64,000 bases of DNA from Flavobacterium hungaricum (GTDB taxonomy: Bacteria; Bacteroidota; Bacteroidia; Flavobacteriales; Flavobacteriaceae), in the NCBI RefSeq assembly GCF_015182285.1, contig NZ_PRDM01000001.1, forward strand, positions 434,001 to 498,000, read 5' to 3'. Below, one piece after another: positions 33,992 through 42,805 of the stretch. Position 1 is the first letter of the stretch, and each line of letters opens with the position of its first letter. A program made the position numbers and the translations under genes. Below the pieces are notes generated by a model. The model searched no databases and was not told the DNA's origin. It worked only from the letters and a program-made list of their open reading frames with translations.

Positions 33992-35323
33992 ATGAAGAAA
34001 ATTTTACTCTTTTACTGCTTTTTTTGCAGTTTTTTTTATGCCCGATCGCAATCTTATTTCGGATTTAGGGATGATAATTATGCCGGGATTCAAGGTGTAT
34101 TGTTTAATCCGTCTGCGATTGTCGATTCTAAATACAGAGCCGATATCACCATTTTTTCTGCAAGCGCAACAGTGCAGAACGATTTGTATGGAGTAAATTT
34201 TACAAATGCTTTAGGAAGCGGTTACGACTTAGAAACCGATGCAAAAAAGGATTTTAAGAGCAATAATCGAGGGAATTTTAATACCGATATTTTAGGACCT
34301 TCGTTTATGCTCAATATTACACCGCAGCAGAGTATTGCGGTTTTTTCGCGTGTGAGAAGCGTAACCAATCTTGTCGGCGTAAACGGACAGCTTGTTGATG
34401 AGGTGAATAAAGATCTTGATGTTTCTAATAGTTTTTTGTTCTCTGGAGGTAATCCGAATGGGGTGACGAATTCCTGGGCAGAAATAGGGGCGAGCTATGC
34501 CGCGGTTTTAATGGATCGCGACGAGCATTTTATCAAGGGTGGTATCAGTTTAAAGTATTTGATGGCGGGTGTAAACGGCTACATCAGTGGAAACGATTTG
34601 AGTGTGGCTTTTATAAAAAACAATGTTAATCCGTCTTTGAGTGAATATTTATCTACCGGAACTTTACGAACGGCTGCGAGTTACGATTACCAAAACGGAG
34701 AAGATCCGAAGTTTGATATGGCGTCGGCTGGTCTGGGTGTAGATTTGGGTTTTACGTACGAATACCGCACCAACTGCCACACTTGTATGGGAAATAGATA
34801 TAAGCTTAAATTTGGAGCTGCTGTGACAGATATTGGCAAACTGAATTATAAAAACCTTACCGAAAACACCTATAACTTAAACGGAAGGGTTTCGCAGCAG
34901 GATATTGAAGATGCAGACGATATTTTCGAATTTTTTGATGCGAATTATACCAAAGTTTCTTCGAGAAAGGGAGTTAAGGCCAATCTGCCGACGGCTTTAC
35001 ACACTAATTTTGACTGGAATATAGACAATAAATTTTATCTGAATCTAAGCGGTGATTTTAGTCTGGTAAATGCCAACAAAGTAAACGGAACTGCAATTGC
35101 CAATTCGGTTACTTTTACACCAAGATACGAAAGAAGGCAGTTTAGTTTCTATGTTCCGGTTACGTATATGGAATACAGCGGTACGCAGATCGGAGCTGGT
35201 TTTAGAGCGGGGCCTCTATTTGTGGGATCTGGGACTTTGGTTTCGAATTTGTTTTCGAATAATTCGAAAGGCTGTAATTTGTACGCGGGTTTGAAACTTC
35301 CGTTGTATCAAAATTATAAATAA
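33992..35323 (+). CDS. DUF5723-family outer-membrane beta-barrel-like protein
   Basis: 443 aa with signal peptide (MKKILLFYCFFCSFFYARSQ). The mature N-terminus reads SYFGFRDDNYAGIQGVLFNP, the hallmark of DUF5723, and the body is a series of beta-strands with aromatic girdle residues and Gly turns, as in Bacteroidota outer-membrane proteins related to PorV/FadL-like barrels. There is a Cys pair (NCHTCMGN) in an internal loop. Role unknown. It is flanked by terminators on both sides and so is an independent unit. Confidence 0.85.
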   Translation: MKKILLFYCFFCSFFYARSQSYFGFRDDNYAGIQGVLFNPSAIVDSKYRADITIFSASATVQNDLYGVNFTNALGSGYDLETDAKKDFKSNNRGNFNTDILGPSFMLNITPQQSIAVFSRVRSVTNLVGVNGQLVDEVNKDLDVSNSFLFSGGNPNGVTNSWAEIGASYAAVLMDRDEHFIKGGISLKYLMAGVNGYISGNDLSVAFIKNNVNPSLSEYLSTGTLRTAASYDYQNGEDPKFDMASAGLGVDLGFTYEYRTNCHTCMGNRYKLKFGAAVTDIGKLNYKNLTENTYNLNGRVSQQDIEDADDIFEFFDANYTKVSSRKGVKANLPTALHTNFDWNIDNKFYLNLSGDFSLVNANKVNGTAIANSVTFTPRYERRQFSFYVPVTYMEYSGTQIGAGFRAGPLFVGSGTLVSNLFSNNSKGCNLYAGLKLPLYQNYK

Positions 35324-35718
35324 AAGTTTCTGAGGTTATAGGTGCTAAGAAACTAATTTTTAAGCTCTTGGAACTTCTGTAAAAAGAAAAGAGACTGTTT
35401 TACTAATCGTAAACAGTCTCTTTTGCAAGGTTGAGATTTTAAGTTTCTATATGTGTGGTAAAGACTTTATAAAATTTCGACGTATCGAAAATTAAAAACC
35501 TTATTAACTTAGAACCTTATTTTAATCAGAACCTTTAAAATATAGTGAAGGTCTTATCTTCATCAACCGCTTCCCCAAAAAGCGTATGATGAATGTTAGA
35601 TACCTAGAAATACTCTCGTATATTCAAAACATTTATATAGATTAGAGTAAACGTAAACACCATTTTTTATAATCATTGTATTTAACTTTTCCATGATGAA
35701 TGTATTTAAGTTAGACAA
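35324..35718. other. Non-coding gap of 395 bp
   Basis: Holds the DUF5723 terminator (35387-35424) and otherwise A+T-rich sequence with no ORF of note. Confidence 0.5.
35387..35424 (+). terminator. Intrinsic terminator of the DUF5723 gene
   Basis: AAAAGAGACTGTTT (35387-35400) pairs with AAACAGTCTCTTTT (35411-35424). Confidence 0.85.
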
Positions 35719-36102
35719 TTACTCTTGCGATGGTTCATATTGATGTGATGCTTCTTCATCTGAAGCTTCACTAGAAGACTCCTGAGGTTTAGACACGATG
35801 TTGGTAATGATAAGCTGTACAATTGAGCCTAAAATTCCTTTAAACATCGAATCGCTTTTTCCTACGATGAATCTTTTTGCCAGATATCCAATTCCGATAC
35901 TAATAGCAGATTGGGCTAAATGGCTTTTAAATCCGACAGTTTCGTTGATTTCTTCGATGGTATTGCGAATCAGGTTAAGAGGTTTTAAATTCTCTTTGAT
36001 ATCATCGATCTCGTCTTTAATTTCGCACCATTCCTGATCCTGACGGTTTTCTAAATATTGTATTCTCTGATTTAATTGATCAATAGTGTAAATAGGCTCC
36101 AT
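35719..36102 (-). CDS. Small stress-cluster protein, coiled coil plus hydrophobic segment
   Basis: 127 aa. Acidic coiled coil at the start (TIDQLNQRIQYLENRQ) leads into two weakly hydrophobic stretches (SAISIGIGYLAKRFIV and GILGSIVQLIITNIV) and a Ser/Glu-rich tail. No named family; similar genes lie beside holin-like and YtxH genes in flavobacterial stress clusters. It is the last gene of the - strand set 35719-36817. Confidence 0.75.
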   Translation of the reverse strand: MEPIYTIDQLNQRIQYLENRQDQEWCEIKDEIDDIKENLKPLNLIRNTIEEINETVGFKSHLAQSAISIGIGYLAKRFIVGKSDSMFKGILGSIVQLIITNIVSKPQESSSEASDEEASHQYEPSQE

Positions 36103-36141
36103 AAATAGTCTTTTTTAAGTATTAATAGTTTTAAATCAGTT

Positions 36142-36498
36142 TTATTTTTCTTTTAAAATACTGGAAATTATCGAATTACCAATTGGAGTTTTAATCAGCC
36201 TATGGTGTGCTTTGTGCACAATAACAGCAACAATTAAGTAAAAAAGTGCCATTATAAAAAAGCCGAAATAATATTCTCCCAGTTCTTTTCCGATCCATAA
36301 ACTTAGCCCCACATTAAGAAATAAAGTAAAAAATGCAACAACAATTCCGACAGCTATCTTAGATGCCAATGATGATATACCATCGGCCACAGAACATACT
36401 GTTTTGAGTTTCATTAACTCTAAACTCGTTTTAGTATAATTTTCGGCTTTTTCATAAAGATTAAGATTCTCGTTTGTTGTTGTTGCATTTGGTTCCAT
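36142..36498 (-). CDS. Holin-like (putative actinobacterial holin-X / YqjE type) membrane protein
   Basis: 118 aa. A soluble N-terminal helix (YEKAENYTKTSLELMKLKTV) is followed by two adjacent membrane helices (KIAVGIVVAFFTLFLNVGLSL and YYFGFFIMALFYLIVAVIVH) and a basic tail. This is the architecture of the holin-X/YqjE family, which in chromosomal stress clusters is not linked to phage lysis. Neighbours (YtxH-type, CsbD, Dps) suggest envelope stress. Confidence 0.8.
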   Translation of the reverse strand: MEPNATTTNENLNLYEKAENYTKTSLELMKLKTVCSVADGISSLASKIAVGIVVAFFTLFLNVGLSLWIGKELGEYYFGFFIMALFYLIVAVIVHKAHHRLIKTPIGNSIISSILKEK

Positions 36499-36532
36499 GA
36501 TATAGGGTTTTATGGTTTGAAAAATTCACGTA

Positions 36533-36817
36533 TTAATAGTTCGTTTTTACAGTCTTAGCTTCGTCTTTGATAGCATTAAAATCATCTTTAACTTGGTTAA
36601 GTTTAGATTTTCCTTCTTCGATAATATCTTTACCGTTTGAAGAGATAGTATTTACAATGCCGTCAAATTTTGTTTTTAGATTATCTTTGTAATCTTTAGA
36701 TTTATCAGAGATTTTTTTTCTTGTGTTAGATCCTTTGTCTGGAGCAAACAAAACTCCGATAAATGCTCCCGCCGCTGCGGCTCCTAAAATTCCTAAAATT
36801 GTGGTACTAGCTTTCAT
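36533..36817 (-). CDS. YtxH-domain protein
   Basis: 94 aa. A short membrane helix with GILGAAAAGAFIGVLFAPDK is directly followed by the diagnostic KGSNTRKKISDK segment and a helical charged tail. Family knowledge: YtxH proteins are linked with general stress response in Bacillus and Bacteroidota. Located in a - strand cluster with holin-like and small membrane proteins. Confidence 0.9.
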   Translation of the reverse strand: MKASTTILGILGAAAAGAFIGVLFAPDKGSNTRKKISDKSKDYKDNLKTKFDGIVNTISSNGKDIIEEGKSKLNQVKDDFNAIKDEAKTVKTNY

Positions 36818-36857
36818 AATAATTGATTTAATGATTAATATTTAATAAATTGTTGAT

Positions 36858-37010
36858 TTAAATTTCACGACCTTTAATAAGTCTAAGCAATACTGCGATA
36901 ATGGCAATTACGAGAAGAATATGAATAATGCTTCCGAAACTGTAAACAAAGAACCCTAAAGCCCAAAGTATCACTAGAATCACTGCTATTGTGTATAATA
37001 AGTTTGACAT
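36858..37010 (-). CDS. lmo0937-type small membrane protein
   Basis: 50 aa: MSNLLYTIAVILVILWALGF, then FVYSFGSIIHILLVIAIIAV, then LLRLIKGREI. Two membrane helices with a short Phe/Gly turn and a basic end (RLIKGRE) fit the lmo0937 / DUF5670 family of tiny stress-induced membrane proteins. It is easily missed because of its size. It lies between the YtxH and outer-membrane barrel genes, on the same strand. Confidence 0.85.
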   Translation of the reverse strand: MSNLLYTIAVILVILWALGFFVYSFGSIIHILLVIAIIAVLLRLIKGREI

Positions 37011-37051
37011 GGTTTCTTGTTTTAATGGTTTTTAATTAATTTTTAAAAATC

Positions 37052-37699
37052 TTAATTTAACTTATACGAAAGGTATAATGTTAGATTACTGTTTTTAGCG
37101 TCTGGAATAGTGTAAGTTGTACCTGCAACAGTTCTTTCTTTACCAACGGTTGTTAAACCATAGTTGTAACGTACTCCAATACTAATTGGGTCAAAATCAA
37201 CTCCTACACCTGCTGCGATACCAGCATCAAATTTGGCTAGATCATCTCTGTCAATTTCTTCGTCAAAATCAAAAGTTCCGTCTCCAGTTACTTTAGAACT
37301 TACAAGATAAGATGCGTAACCACCGGCATGAATATTAAAGTTTTTTGTTACGTTAACTCTCACTAAAAGAGGAACTTCAATATAGTTTAATTTGAATTTT
37401 GTGCTTCCACTTGCAAAAGCATTGTTATATTCAAATTCGGCACCTTTAGTAGTAAACAAAACCTCTGGCTGAATGGCTACGAAATCTGAAATAGGAAGTG
37501 TAGCGTAAACTCCGGCATTAAATCCGTATAAAACATTGTTATCGTCTACATCTTCGCCGCTTCCATATAGGTTAGACATGTTGAATCCCCCTTTTACACC
37601 GAATTCGGTATTTACATTATTGTCCTGTGCGTGCAGCATTCCGAATGAAGCTGTTAAAAAAAGTGTTAAGGCGCATAAAAAATTAGATTGCATTTTCAT
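37052..37699 (-). CDS. Porin-family outer-membrane beta-barrel protein
   Basis: 215 aa. Signal peptide ending near MLHAQ, then alternating amphipathic strands with Gly-Asn turns (FGVKGGFNMSNLYGSG, VAIQPEVLFTTKGAEF, FKLNYIEVPLLVRVNV, IGVRYNYGLTTVG) ending YLSYKLN. Fits the PF13568-type outer-membrane barrel family of Bacteroidota. Function unknown. Part of the same - strand stress cluster. Confidence 0.9.
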   Translation of the reverse strand: MKMQSNFLCALTLFLTASFGMLHAQDNNVNTEFGVKGGFNMSNLYGSGEDVDDNNVLYGFNAGVYATLPISDFVAIQPEVLFTTKGAEFEYNNAFASGSTKFKLNYIEVPLLVRVNVTKNFNIHAGGYASYLVSSKVTGDGTFDFDEEIDRDDLAKFDAGIAAGVGVDFDPISIGVRYNYGLTTVGKERTVAGTTYTIPDAKNSNLTLYLSYKLN

Positions 37700-37736
37700 A
37701 ATAAAAAATTTAGTTAATAATAGAATAATAAGGCGT

Positions 37737-38306
37737 TTATATATTTTGTTTTTGTAAGGACTCCGTTTCTCGGAGCAGCTTATATTGCTGCGGTAAAAAA
37801 AATAACACTAATTGTAAGATCGTTTTGTCATTTGTTTCGTTAGAAATAGATTCTAAAAGCTCAATTTGATCTGTTAGAGACTCTTTTATAGAGCTCAAAT
37901 ATTCAGCATTAAATTCCTCTCCGCTGGCATCAATAAGGTTGTATAAATCTCTTTTGTGCGTGGCGTTTATTTCGGTTACCACAATGAGCTTTGTTGTGGC
38001 AATCTTACTTATCTCATTGAGTAATTGATCTTCTTGCATTTCGATTTTTTTACTCAATTCTTTTATCGTAACATCAGAACTTTTTTCTTGTGCAATTTTA
38101 CTTTTAGAAATAATTCCCTTACTTATATTTGATGTCGAAATGAAGAAAAACACTTCAGATTCTTCTCTGTCATTTATTGCAAAAGTTTCGTTTTTAAAAG
38201 AACTTTCTATCGGTTTTATCTTCCTGCACGAGCTCATGCATAATAGTGCTGCCGATAAGAGAAAGACTTTAAAAAAGGATCCTTTAAAAGGGGAAATTGC
38301 TTTCAT
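37737..38306 (-). CDS. DUF4142-like lipoprotein
   Basis: 189 aa. Lipobox MSSC (Cys 27). The mature region is helical with the DUF4142 order: FFISTSNISKGIISKSKIAQ, then SDVTIKELSKKIEMQEDQL, then VVTEINATHKRDLYNLIDAS. DUF4142 proteins resemble ferritin-like helical bundles and are often stress-linked; role unproven. It lies 37 bp upstream of the barrel gene on the same strand. Confidence 0.8.
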   Translation of the reverse strand: MKAISPFKGSFFKVFLLSAALLCMSSCRKIKPIESSFKNETFAINDREESEVFFFISTSNISKGIISKSKIAQEKSSDVTIKELSKKIEMQEDQLLNEISKIATTKLIVVTEINATHKRDLYNLIDASGEEFNAEYLSSIKESLTDQIELLESISNETNDKTILQLVLFFLPQQYKLLRETESLQKQNI

Positions 38307-38450
38307 TATTACTTCCTAAAGTATTACATTACAAAGATGCTAACGAATGAAAGATTTTACTTTACAGCATAAAAAAGAAACGTTATATAATTCCCATAAT
38401 GGATTTATATAACGTTATTTAAGTGTTTTTTTGGTGTTTTTCTAGGGCAT

Positions 38451-40235
38451 TTAATCGGGAAGGAATACCGTAAAAACAGAGCCTTTATTGAGGGTGCTGT
38501 CTGCTGTAATATGACCTTTGTGGTTCTCTACGATTTTCTTACAAATTGCAAGTCCAATTCCAGTCCCGGGATAATCGGTTTTAGAATGCAGTCTCTGAAA
38601 AAGAATAAAAATAGTTTCTTTAAACTGAGGGTCAAATCCCATTCCGTTATCCGTAAAAGTAATTTTGTAAAACTTCTTTACCGACTGCTCTAAAATTTCT
38701 GGATAATCGGATGAATTTACTTTATCGCAGGAAATCGTTATTTCGGGTTCAACGCCTGGTCGGCTGTATTTTAATGAGTTTCCAATCAAGTTTATAAAAA
38801 GCTGTTCGATCTGATACGGAATAACCGCCAGCTTTGGAAGTTTTGACGCCTTGATAACCGCCCTTTTTTCGTCTATTATTTCAGTTAGTTCGGCTTCTGC
38901 ATTGTCCAAAAGTTCATTAAGATTCATTTTAAGGAATTCTTTCTTAGTTGTGTTCGTTCTCGAAAACAACAGAAGATCATCAATTAAAACACGCATTCTT
39001 TTGGCAGAACTTTCAATCTTAGTAATATAATTTTTGGCACTGTCGGACATTACTGTCTTATCGGCATCAGAAATTCTGGAGATAAAGGTTTGTATTTTTC
39101 GTAAAGGTTCTTGTAAATCGTGGCTCGCAACATGATTAAAAGAAGCCAGTTCTTTATTGCTTTTTTCTAATTCTCGATTTCTTTCCTGAAGCTCAATATT
39201 CAATAAATGTTCGTCTGTAATATCAAAATTAATTCCGAGCAGGATTTTGCTTCCCTGCTGGTCAGTTAATATTTTTCCAGTCGACTTAAAATATCTTATT
39301 TCTCGATCAGGACGCATCACTTTGTAATAAACAAACGGAAGGTTTTTCTTTTCGATAATACCATCCATAGATTCAGAAACTACTTCTTTATCATCGGGAT
39401 GCACAAAATCTAAGAAAGTTTCTCTTACAGGAACAAAAGAGTTGGGCTCGTGGCCTAATAAACGATATTGATTATCAGAATAATCTATTTTATTGGTGTC
39501 TAAATCCCATTGCCAAGTACTGAATTTTCCAATAATTTCTGATTCAGCCATTAAACCGTTTGAGATCAATAATTTTTTGTTGAAGATTTTCATGCGCTCA
39601 AAATCGCGGCTGATTTGGCGGTAGGCTAGTAATATGAAGCTTAAAGCGACTAAAAATAAGGAAATAGAAAACAAAGGACTTAACGAAATTTCGGCATCAT
39701 AAATTTTAAGCCTTTTTTTCAAATAAGCTTTTTCCATATCGTTCATTTCGTCGACTTTAAAACGAATGTTTTCCATCAAGATACGACCGCCAAACATATG
39801 ATTGTCTAGTTTTCGTTTGTCGTATGTTTTAGGATCGCTGTATTTCAGGCAGTTTTCAAAAGAAACAAAACGCTGAATAATGAGTTTGAAAAGTTTTTGG
39901 AGATTTTCCTGCTGTGCAGGATTATCAGCAGTAAGTTTTTTTAAGGTAATAAACGACGTATTGACTTTGTCGCGAGAATAAATATAAGGAGTCAAAAAAC
40001 GGGCATTGCGAGTGATAATATACCCTCGCTGACCCGTTTCTGCATCTTTTATAGCTGACATTAAACGTTCGAGCTGAATGTTTATTTCGTACGTATGCAT
40101 TACAAGCTTACTGGATTCGTTTAAATCCTGGTTGTGTTTGTAAGCAATCGAAGAAAGAAATAACAGAATGAAAACTGCGATTACAAAAATAACTCTCAAA
40201 GAGTTTGAAGAATTAAAATTTGGTATCCATTTCAT
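38451..40235 (-). CDS. CHASE3-PAS sensor histidine kinase
   Basis: 594 aa. Membrane helix 13-31, an extracytoplasmic CHASE3 domain (DAETGQRGYIITRNARFL), a second helix around 185-205, a PAS domain (about 230-345, with DTNKIDYSDNQYRLLGHEP), a HisKA helix with phosphoacceptor His near residue 372 (FNHVASHDLQEPLRKI) and HATPase_c with the N box (LFINLIGNSLKYS), DNGMGFDP and GTGIGLAICKKI. It probably autophosphorylates and passes phosphate to the response regulator 10 bp upstream (40246-40695). Signal unknown. Cytoplasmic face of the inner membrane. Confidence 0.93.
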   Translation of the reverse strand: MKWIPNFNSSNSLRVIFVIAVFILLFLSSIAYKHNQDLNESSKLVMHTYEINIQLERLMSAIKDAETGQRGYIITRNARFLTPYIYSRDKVNTSFITLKKLTADNPAQQENLQKLFKLIIQRFVSFENCLKYSDPKTYDKRKLDNHMFGGRILMENIRFKVDEMNDMEKAYLKKRLKIYDAEISLSPLFSISLFLVALSFILLAYRQISRDFERMKIFNKKLLISNGLMAESEIIGKFSTWQWDLDTNKIDYSDNQYRLLGHEPNSFVPVRETFLDFVHPDDKEVVSESMDGIIEKKNLPFVYYKVMRPDREIRYFKSTGKILTDQQGSKILLGINFDITDEHLLNIELQERNRELEKSNKELASFNHVASHDLQEPLRKIQTFISRISDADKTVMSDSAKNYITKIESSAKRMRVLIDDLLLFSRTNTTKKEFLKMNLNELLDNAEAELTEIIDEKRAVIKASKLPKLAVIPYQIEQLFINLIGNSLKYSRPGVEPEITISCDKVNSSDYPEILEQSVKKFYKITFTDNGMGFDPQFKETIFILFQRLHSKTDYPGTGIGLAICKKIVENHKGHITADSTLNKGSVFTVFLPD

Positions 40236-40245
40236 TGATATGCTA

Positions 40246-40695
40246 TTATTTTAGTCGCAGCAAGAAATTATCACGATTTAACCCAGAGGTATGATAGTGC
40301 CAGTTTACGGTCACGACTTCATTTATTAATTTTTTAAGCGTATTAAAATCACTTGGCTTTTTAATATAAATATTGGCGCCTTGAATAAAGGTATCTTCAA
40401 TATCTTCTTCTGAAGAAGAAGTAGAGTAGATCGCAATAATAATATCCTTTAAGTGATCCGTCTTTTTGATTTCGATTAAACATTCTTTACCCGTTTTCTT
40501 AGGCATGTTTAAATCTAGAAACAAAATATCGGGAAGTTTATTGCCGGGATTTTGCAAGTGATCCATTAATTGCATACCATCATGTACGAAATCAACGTTG
40601 GTTTGGATTTTGATCTCTTCAAAAGCATCTTTAAAGAAAAGACGATCATCTTCATCATCATCGGCCAATAAAATGTTTAATGCGTTTTTCTGCAT
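40246..40695 (-). CDS. Stand-alone response regulator (Rcp1-like)
   Basis: 149 aa, one receiver domain and no output domain. Acidic pocket LADDDEDDRLFF (residues 10-21), phosphorylated Asp 61 in FLDLNMPKKTG, and the conserved Lys in YIKKPSD. The form with DLNMPKxxG and an insert after it is typical of Rcp1-like regulators that pair with PAS/HisKA kinases. It lies 10 bp upstream of the kinase gene, so the two are cotranscribed. Confidence 0.93.
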   Translation of the reverse strand: MQKNALNILLADDDEDDRLFFKDAFEEIKIQTNVDFVHDGMQLMDHLQNPGNKLPDILFLDLNMPKKTGKECLIEIKKTDHLKDIIIAIYSTSSSEEDIEDTFIQGANIYIKKPSDFNTLKKLINEVVTVNWHYHTSGLNRDNFLLRLK

Positions 40696-40717
40696 TTTAA
40701 TGTAGTGTTTTTGGGTT

Positions 40718-41269
40718 TTATTTTAAATTCTCTCTTCGCTTTTTTATTATTCGCTGAAATGCAGAAGGAGTAATTCCGGTAGTGTTTTTAAACTGTGTAC
40801 TCAAATGTGCAACACTCGAGTAGTTTAATAAAAACGCGATTTCGGTTAAACTCATTTCGTTAATAATAATAAGCTGTTTTGCTCTTTCAATTTTCTGTAA
40901 AATTATAAAGTTTTCGATAGAAGAATAAGTTACTTCTGAAAAAACATTCGAAAGATACCCATAACTGTGATTTAGTTTTTCGGCTAGAAAAACAGAACTT
41001 TTGTAGTTATTGCTGTCGTCCATAAAAACCAATTCGATAATGGCATCTTTTATTTTTTGAACTAATACACTTTTTTGATTTTCTACTACTTCAAAACCAC
41101 AGGGACTTAATTTGTTTTTTAAGTTTTCGAGTGCTTCGGCATCAATATTATCCTCAATTTCAATTTCGCCAAAACCCAGAGTAGTAAAATTAATATTATT
41201 CTGTTCTAAATTTTGCTTCAGGTAAAGAGAGCAGATGGTGTTGATATCAAATTTGATGAATAGCTTCAT
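40718..41269 (-). CDS. AraC-family regulator with a small HMA-like N-terminal domain
   Basis: 183 aa. The C-terminal half is an AraC-type double HTH (ENFIILQKIERAKQLIIINE, then LTEIAFLLNYSSVAHLSTQF and GITPSAFQRI). The N-terminal 62 residues (LFIKFDINTICSLYLKQNLE and LENLKNKLSPCGFEV) resemble the beta-alpha-beta HMA fold without its CXXC metal site, as seen in other flavobacterial stress-cluster AraC proteins. It lies 22 bp upstream of the response regulator on the same strand and probably heads the signalling operon (AraC, receiver, kinase). Confidence 0.85.
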   Translation of the reverse strand: MKLFIKFDINTICSLYLKQNLEQNNINFTTLGFGEIEIEDNIDAEALENLKNKLSPCGFEVVENQKSVLVQKIKDAIIELVFMDDSNNYKSSVFLAEKLNHSYGYLSNVFSEVTYSSIENFIILQKIERAKQLIIINEMSLTEIAFLLNYSSVAHLSTQFKNTTGITPSAFQRIIKKRRENLK

Positions 41270-41428
41270 TTTTATAGAAATTTTGTTAAAGATACTTATT
41301 TTATTTTTGGTTACAGCGTTTAAATAATGCAGAATTGCAAGATGAAGGTAATTTTTTAAATAAAAACCCTAAAAAAATACCGTCTAATATTTTTACTAGA
41401 CGGTATTTCCTGATTGAGTTTGAGGGAT

Positions 41429-41614
41429 TTACAAATCTGACAGGATTTGATGAAATTCTTCTTTTGTTTTTCCTAGTTTTTGCTGGAGTTTTCCGTACAT
41501 TTCGTCTTCTTTTCCTTCAGCAAACATCAAATCGTCATCTGTAAGTTCAGCATATTTTTGCTTCAATTTCCCTTTTAACTCATTCCAGTTTCCTTTTATC
41601 TCTGTAGTATTCAT
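41429..41614 (-). CDS. CsbD-family general stress protein
   Basis: 61 aa, small, helical and charged: [20 protein letters not shown], then [20 protein letters not shown]. The order [15 protein letters not shown]...D-LxxxEGKxDE is diagnostic for CsbD. Family knowledge: sigma-B-dependent general stress protein of unclear function. In this strain it sits between the AraC signalling operon and Dps. Confidence 0.95.
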   Translation of the reverse strand: MNTTEIKGNWNELKGKLKQKYAELTDDDLMFAEGKEDEMYGKLQQKLGKTKEEFHQILSDL

Positions 41615-41728
41615 GATGTTTTTTGTTTAGTATTATTAATATTGTAAAGTTCCTAATTACGCGCCAGATCCTTGTTACATTTATTTTTACAGCAGCTGCA
41701 TAATTTTCATTTTTTGAAGTTTTAGATT

Positions 41729-41757
41729 TCAAGTTTCAAGTTTCAGGTTTCAAGTTG
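41729..41757. repeat. GTTTCAA heptanucleotide repeat
   Basis: Four GTTTCAN units (AAGTTTCAAGTTTCAGG... and so on) run in the 41.7-kb gap. The complementary GAAACNT repeats return at 42.6, 44.7 and 45.1 kb. Confidence 0.6.
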
Positions 41758-41825
41758 CTTTACTTTGAGATTAGTTTAGATGTAGAGATCGCAAAGTTTT
41801 TTTTCATCGTTCGCGAAATTTCTAA

Positions 41826-41905
41826 AATCTATCCCGAAGCTTCGGGACTAAAATCTGCATTCTAAAATCTATCCCGAGGCTTCGGGACTAAAATCTGCAA
41901 TCTAA
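41826..41905. repeat. Pair of ATCCCGA-GCTTCGGGA dyads
   Basis: Two direct repeats of the text TCTAAAATCTATCCCGA, then AGCTTCGGGACTAAAATCTG, one with GAAGC and one with GAGGC. Each forms a small TCCCGA/TCGGGA hairpin. Located just downstream of dps. Confidence 0.6.
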
Positions 41906-41916
41906 AATCTAAAATC

Positions 41917-42390
41917 TTAGGCCTGGTACCTTCTAAGAATCCATGCCATTTTTTCGTGTTGCTGTAGTAAACCTGTAACGAAATCCGCAGAACCGATATC
42001 ATTTGTTTCACTTTCAAAAACAGGAATATAATCTCTAAATTCGGTTACCAGCTGTTCGTGGTTTTGCAGCAATTCAGAAAGCATGCCTTTTTGCGATGCA
42101 TATTCTTTTGGTGCCTCTTTAAGTGTAGAGTTTTCTATAAATTCGCTCATAGTACCAATTGTTTTTTCGCCCAGCTGATTGATGCGTTCTGCTACTTCAT
42201 CAATATTTGCTTCCAAAACTCTGTATTGTTCTTCCAGCAATTTATGTAATTCCATAAAACTATTACCTGAAATATTCCAATGAAATTTTCTTGTTTTTAC
42301 GTATAATGTCATTTCGTTAGATAAAATCGTGGCTAGTAATGAGGCGCTTTTCTTTAAATTTTTTGGAGATATTCCGATATGTGGTGTCAT
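41917..42390 (-). CDS. dps: Dps-family DNA protection / ferritin-like protein
   Basis: 157 aa, usual Dps size. Four-helix bundle pattern with the ferroxidase-type site residues: LYVKTRKFHWNISGNSFMEL (His with Trp) and the later EQYRVLEANIDEVAERI. Forms dodecamers that store iron and shield DNA under oxidative or starvation stress. It closes the stress cluster. A TAATTTTG promoter lies on the minus strand at 42421-42414, 24 nt before the ATG. Confidence 0.95.
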   Translation of the reverse strand: MTPHIGISPKNLKKSASLLATILSNEMTLYVKTRKFHWNISGNSFMELHKLLEEQYRVLEANIDEVAERINQLGEKTIGTMSEFIENSTLKEAPKEYASQKGMLSELLQNHEQLVTEFRDYIPVFESETNDIGSADFVTGLLQQHEKMAWILRRYQA

Positions 42391-42413
42391 GGGGATTTTT
42401 TTACTGTTTGTTT

Positions 42414-42421
42414 CAAAATTA
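42414..42421 (-). promoter_or_regulatory. TAnnTTTG promoter of dps
   Basis: Minus-strand TAATTTTG, 24 nt before the dps start at 42390. Confidence 0.5.
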
Positions 42422-42634
42422 CCTTTACTGCGGCTGTTTTTCTTTACACAATTTTTTTAAGATGTTACAGGACTTCAATGTTTACCCGTTTTTTAATTAG
42501 ATAATTAGGTTAATTAGATAATTAGATAATTTGTCAATTAGATAATTAGTCAATTTGGAGTGTTAATAAGAACAGTGTGTAGTTTAACCCAAAGCTTTAC
42601 GATCTTTGCATAACCTAATCTCAAAGTAAAGCAA

Positions 42635-42735
42635 CTTGAAACATGAAACATGAAACATGAAACATGAAACCCGAAACTTGAAACCTGAAACTTGAAACCT
42701 GAAACTTGAAACATGAAACCTGAAACCTCAAACAT
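42635..42735. repeat. Tandem GAAACNT heptanucleotide repeat block
   Basis: About a dozen units of 7 bp run almost without interruption: GAAACAT repeated several times, then GAAACTT, GAAACCT and relatives. The ORF that runs through it on the minus strand (MFEVSGFMFQVSGFK and so on) is an artefact of the repeat. Confidence 0.8.
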
Positions 42736-42777
42736 AAAACCCAAAACTTAAAATCTGAAATTTGAACATATTATTCG

Positions 42778-42785
42778 TAATTTTG
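42778..42785 (+). promoter_or_regulatory. TAnnTTTG promoter of pyrF
   Basis: TAATTTTG, 20 nt before the pyrF ATG. Confidence 0.5.
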
Positions 42786-42805
42786 CCGCACTAGCAAAAT
42801 ACAAT

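Noticed and set aside
36142..36498. Holin as evidence of a prophage
   Set aside because: No other phage genes are near; the neighbours are stress proteins.
42550..42744. ORF rich in VSGFMFQVSGF
   Set aside because: A product of the heptanucleotide repeat.
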